Below are positions 43,389 through 45,605 of a DNA stretch of 45,605 bases, in pieces. The position numbers and the translations under genes were made by a program. The notes under the pieces are model-generated. The model made no database searches. It saw nothing but the letters and a program-made list of their open reading frames with translations, and was not told where the DNA came from. Numbering within the stretch: the stretch's first letter is position 1; every line of letters starts with the position of its first letter. This DNA comes from Planctomycetota bacterium (GTDB taxonomy: Bacteria; Planctomycetota; Planctomycetia; Gemmatales; Gemmataceae). Location of the stretch: the NCBI GenBank assembly GCA_003669555.1, contig QWOS01000101.1, positions 1 through 45,605 of the forward strand, read 5' to 3'.

Positions 43389-43472
43389 GCCGAAGTGGCG
43401 GAACAGGCAGACGCGCTGGACTCAAAATCCAGTTCCCCAAAAGGAGTGTGGGTTCGACTCCCACCTTCGGCA
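43389..43472 (+). tRNA. tRNA-Leu (anticodon CAA)
   Basis: A class II tRNA of 84 nt. Acceptor arms GCCGAAG and CTTCGGC pair fully, the anticodon stem CTGGA/TCCAG encloses CTCAAAA (anticodon CAA, reads UUG), the long variable arm has a TCCCC/GGAG-type stem, and the T arm is GTGGG-TTCGACT-CCCAC. The discriminator is A and CCA is not encoded. Confidence 0.97.
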
Positions 43473-43481
43473 CTAAGCAAC

Positions 43482-43516
43482 AAAATAAGCCCAGCCTGAA
43501 AGGCCGGGCTTATTTT
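43482..43516. terminator. Bidirectional terminator between tRNA-Leu and the propeller gene
   Basis: An 11-bp stem (AAAATAAGCCC with GGGCTTATTTT) plus three inner pairs across one mismatch, with a short loop; both strands end in a T-rich run. It serves tRNA-Leu on the plus strand and the beta-propeller gene on the minus strand. Confidence 0.9.
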
Positions 43517-43548
43517 GTTACTAATAACAAGGCACAAAAGATTGCATG

Positions 43549-44892
43549 TTATTGCAGGGGCAAACAGAGTAGTTCGTCCACACCCCGCAGCAATAGTTTG
43601 CCAGTGCCCAAATCCGGGGTACTCCAGTGCAGGTCACCGAAATCAGATTTGCCAAGCAGTCTAAAAGTGGCTTCATTGGCTACTCGAAAGAGCTTGCCGG
43701 ATTCGTCCAGCACAGAAACGGAGTCGCCTAGCGCCCAGGCAGATGCTGCAACGCTTTTTGCCCCAGGGAGACGTTCCTTCCAGATCTGCTGGCCTGTCGA
43801 GGCGTCCAAGCAAGTAAGGGTGTTGTTGTTGGCAACAAACAGCCTTCCTTTTGTCAGTACTGGGGATCCCAGGCCTGGGCCACCTCCGGATTTGGCCCAA
43901 GCGATGGCCGGGCCAGCTTCAGCACCTTTGGTGGGGGTGAGGTCGCCATTGTGGCCAGCGCGTATGGCGACGAACTGGCCTGAGTTGGTTGGGTCACTTT
44001 TACAAGCAAGGAGCAGGTTTTGATCTGCTGAGGGGGAGGTGGCAAAACCACCTCGGATGGCGGTGTAGCGCCACAACTCCTTGCCTGTGGCCGGATCATA
44101 CGAGGCCACCAGGCTGTCGCCGCAGAGAACCAGTTCCGTACGCTGGGCGTTTTTCCAAACCAGTGGGGTGGACCAAGAGGTCTTCACCTGGCGCTTCTGT
44201 CGCCAGAGTTCCGCCCCTGTATTTAGACTGAATGCGGCAACAAACGAGTCTTTCTCATTATCACACTGGACAAAAACGCGCTCGCCATCTGCTGCCGGGG
44301 AGCTGCCAGTGCCAAACCCGGTGGCCCGGGCCTGGACGCCCAAGTCTTTTTTCCAGAGGATATTGCCGGATTCCGTATCCAGACAGACCAGTTGGCCGCA
44401 GGAGCCGACCCAGCAAACCACTCGTTTGCCGAGGGTGACAGGTGTTTCGGTGGCATATGTGTTGGACGGGTGATGGGCTATCTGGGGGGCGCCGACAAAA
44501 AGCTGGGTAGTCCAGAGTGATTTGCCGTTGGAGGTATCCAGGGCTGTGAGGGTCCAGGTGTGCGGGGCCTTGGGGGGTTTTGCCCCACCCAGGAAAGATC
44601 TCATGTCCGCCACCCCGCCCGAGAAATTGGCAGGTTTGGGAATTTTGGCCGAATTGGCTGCTAGCAGGAATACCTTACCCCCGCCGCTTACCGGTGCGGC
44701 CCAGCCAAAACCTTCAGGTTTATGCCGCCAAAGGGCTTTGGACGCTTCAGCCGGAATCGATGCAGCTTCTCCGGGCCAAACGCCATTGCCCGTAGGGCCT
44801 CGGAATCCATTGGCGGCTTCCCCTGCAAAGCCATTCCAAGGCGTACTTACCATCAACAGACCAAGGAAGGAAAATCTGACAGACCGCAGCAT
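43549..44892 (-). CDS. Secreted PQQ-type beta-propeller protein
   Basis: A 447-aa exported protein built from repeated blades with the PQQ-repeat look (TGKELWRYTA, TGQQIWKERL, SGNILWKKDLG, NGKSLWTTQL). The N-terminal FRGPTGNGVWP is the start common to planctomycete propeller proteins. They resemble BamB and dehydrogenase propellers but lack enzyme motifs, and their role is unknown, perhaps scaffolding in the envelope. The ATG at 44892 follows a GGGGG stretch and begins a clean signal peptide; another in-frame start lies 8 codons upstream. Confidence 0.88.
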   Translation of the reverse strand: MLRSVRFSFLGLLMVSTPWNGFAGEAANGFRGPTGNGVWPGEAASIPAEASKALWRHKPEGFGWAAPVSGGGKVFLLAANSAKIPKPANFSGGVADMRSFLGGAKPPKAPHTWTLTALDTSNGKSLWTTQLFVGAPQIAHHPSNTYATETPVTLGKRVVCWVGSCGQLVCLDTESGNILWKKDLGVQARATGFGTGSSPAADGERVFVQCDNEKDSFVAAFSLNTGAELWRQKRQVKTSWSTPLVWKNAQRTELVLCGDSLVASYDPATGKELWRYTAIRGGFATSPSADQNLLLACKSDPTNSGQFVAIRAGHNGDLTPTKGAEAGPAIAWAKSGGGPGLGSPVLTKGRLFVANNNTLTCLDASTGQQIWKERLPGAKSVAASAWALGDSVSVLDESGKLFRVANEATFRLLGKSDFGDLHWSTPDLGTGKLLLRGVDELLCLPLQ

Positions 44893-45063
44893 ACAAAAAC
44901 CCCCGTCCCGGATCACAAAGGGCTCAGGAAAACCTGGGCCAAAAGCTTAGCCACTTCTTTGGAAAGCGAGCTTTCTGAAACCAGTGTAGGCACACTATCC
45001 CGCAGATGGCGCTATGCTCAAAAAGTAGCATGGACAGAGATTGGAAACAAGGAGCGAACGCCC

Positions 45064-45605
45064 ATGAAAGCAGCCTGCGTGGAAACCCAGGGACCACCTG
45101 AAAACCTTCATATTGCAGATTTTCCCCAACCCGTTCCCGGTCCGGGCCAGGTGCTTGTCCGGGTGAGTTGTTCGGCGCTCAATCCCATCGATATCTACCT
45201 CCGTGCTGGCTCCATTCCCATGCCGGTACCCAAACCATTCATTCCTGGTTGCGATTTTGCGGGTGTAGTGGAATCGTTGGGGGAGGGTGTGGACCAGTTC
45301 AGGCTGGGAGAGCGGGTCTGGGGCTCCAATCAGGGGTTGTTAGGGCGCCAGGGGACGCTCGCGGAGTTTGTCTGCAGCGATGAATGCTGGGTTTATCCCT
45401 CCCCGGCTGAAGTTCCTGATGAAACTCTGGCGGCGGCGGCGCTCACCGGAATCACTGCCCACCTGGCCTTGTTTGAATCGGGAAAGCTGGAGGCTGGCCA
45501 ACGGTTGTTCATTCCGGGTGGTACAGGAGGGGTGGGGGCGCTTCTCGTGCAAATGGGAGCCATTCTGGGTGCTGAGGTAATCACCACCGCCGAGTCCCCC
45601 GAAAA
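45064..45605 (+). CDS. Quinone oxidoreductase-like zinc-free MDR protein, N-terminal part (runs off the right edge)
   Basis: The first 180 codons of a medium-chain dehydrogenase/reductase of the NADPH:quinone oxidoreductase (zeta-crystallin) type. CSALNPIDIYLRAG and PGCDFAGVVESLGEGV mark the catalytic domain, and the nucleotide-binding motif GGTGGVG follows at about residues 158-164. The zinc-ligand Cys pattern of alcohol dehydrogenases is absent. AAGGAG is 9 nt before the ATG. The rest of the coenzyme domain lies outside the window. Confidence 0.9.
   Translation, partial: MKAACVETQGPPENLHIADFPQPVPGPGQVLVRVSCSALNPIDIYLRAGSIPMPVPKPFIPGCDFAGVVESLGEGVDQFRLGERVWGSNQGLLGRQGTLAEFVCSDECWVYPSPAEVPDETLAAAALTGITAHLALFESGKLEAGQRLFIPGGTGGVGALLVQMGAILGAEVITTAESPE

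Noticed and set aside
43389-43472. tRNA-Leu as an integration site for a mobile element.
   Set aside because: I found no second copy of the tRNA 3' end and no integrase in the window.
43004-43537. A 177-aa minus-strand frame containing SRTHTPFGELDFESSASA.
   Set aside because: This is the antisense translation of tRNA-Leu, a well-known false protein in databases. The frame overlaps the tRNA and the methyltransferase gene.
1-45605. CRISPR arrays, insertion sequences, prophage genes, rRNA.
   Set aside because: No regularly spaced direct repeats, transposase or integrase motifs, phage structural genes or rRNA sequence were recognised.

Overview
The window looks like a chromosomal segment of a planctomycete, probably of the Gemmata group. 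Reasons: a cysteine-rich YTV-type cell-wall protein, a zinc-ribbon/membrane/caspase-like protein, an exosortase fused to an EpsI domain, two secreted sulfatases, CotH and CE15-type secreted enzymes, a PQQ-type beta-propeller protein, and MoxR/DUF58/DUF4129 proteins. The DNA is moderately GC-rich and gene-dense. Genes are mostly in short operons or alone, which is typical of this phylum. I see no phage, insertion sequence, CRISPR array or rRNA. The species assignment is inference.

Layout. Positions 1-3643 (minus): a MoxR ATPase, then a di-heme cytochrome c peroxidase with its own promoter and terminator, then a 153-aa unknown protein coupled to a DUF58 protein cut by the window edge. Positions 3828-6866 (plus): a small membrane protein and a secreted M16 zinc protease, closed by a strong terminator. 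Positions 7077-12051 (minus): mfd and a flavoprotein with flavin-dependent halogenase signatures. Positions 12297-17586: a caspase-like membrane protein (active-site Cys replaced by Phe) convergent with a PLD-helicase. Positions 17691-22960 (minus): an exosortase-EpsI fusion with a TPR protein, and the YTV protein. Positions 23322-25491: agmatine-deiminase-like protein divergent from a YheT-like hydrolase. Positions 25492-26112: about 620 bases without a convincing gene.

Positions 26113-28671 (minus): CotH-like protein and a secreted alpha/beta hydrolase. Positions 28925-29766 (minus): a SmtB-like zinc-sensing repressor and a histidine-rich protein, which together look like a zinc-handling module. 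Positions 29888-36502 (plus): CE15-like esterase, tandem universal stress protein, DUF4129 membrane protein, membrane/zinc-ribbon protein, and def-fmt. Positions 36655-37227 (minus): efp, with an atypical loop. Positions 37424-41903 (plus): two type I sulfatases. Positions 41961-45605: an orphan DNA methyltransferase-like gene, tRNA-Leu(CAA) with a near-consensus promoter and a two-way terminator, a beta-propeller protein, and the start of a quinone-oxidoreductase-like gene.

How the parts relate: def, fmt, efp, tRNA-Leu and mfd are housekeeping. The sulfatases, CE15 esterase, hydrolase, CotH and propeller proteins fit a life degrading sulfated or plant-type polysaccharides, and the exosortase and YTV proteins concern the cell surface. 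I found no single multi-gene system that is clearly new. The best leads are the halogenase-like flavoprotein, the pseudo-caspase, the EF-P loop variant, the PLD-helicase and the split MoxR/DUF58 locus.
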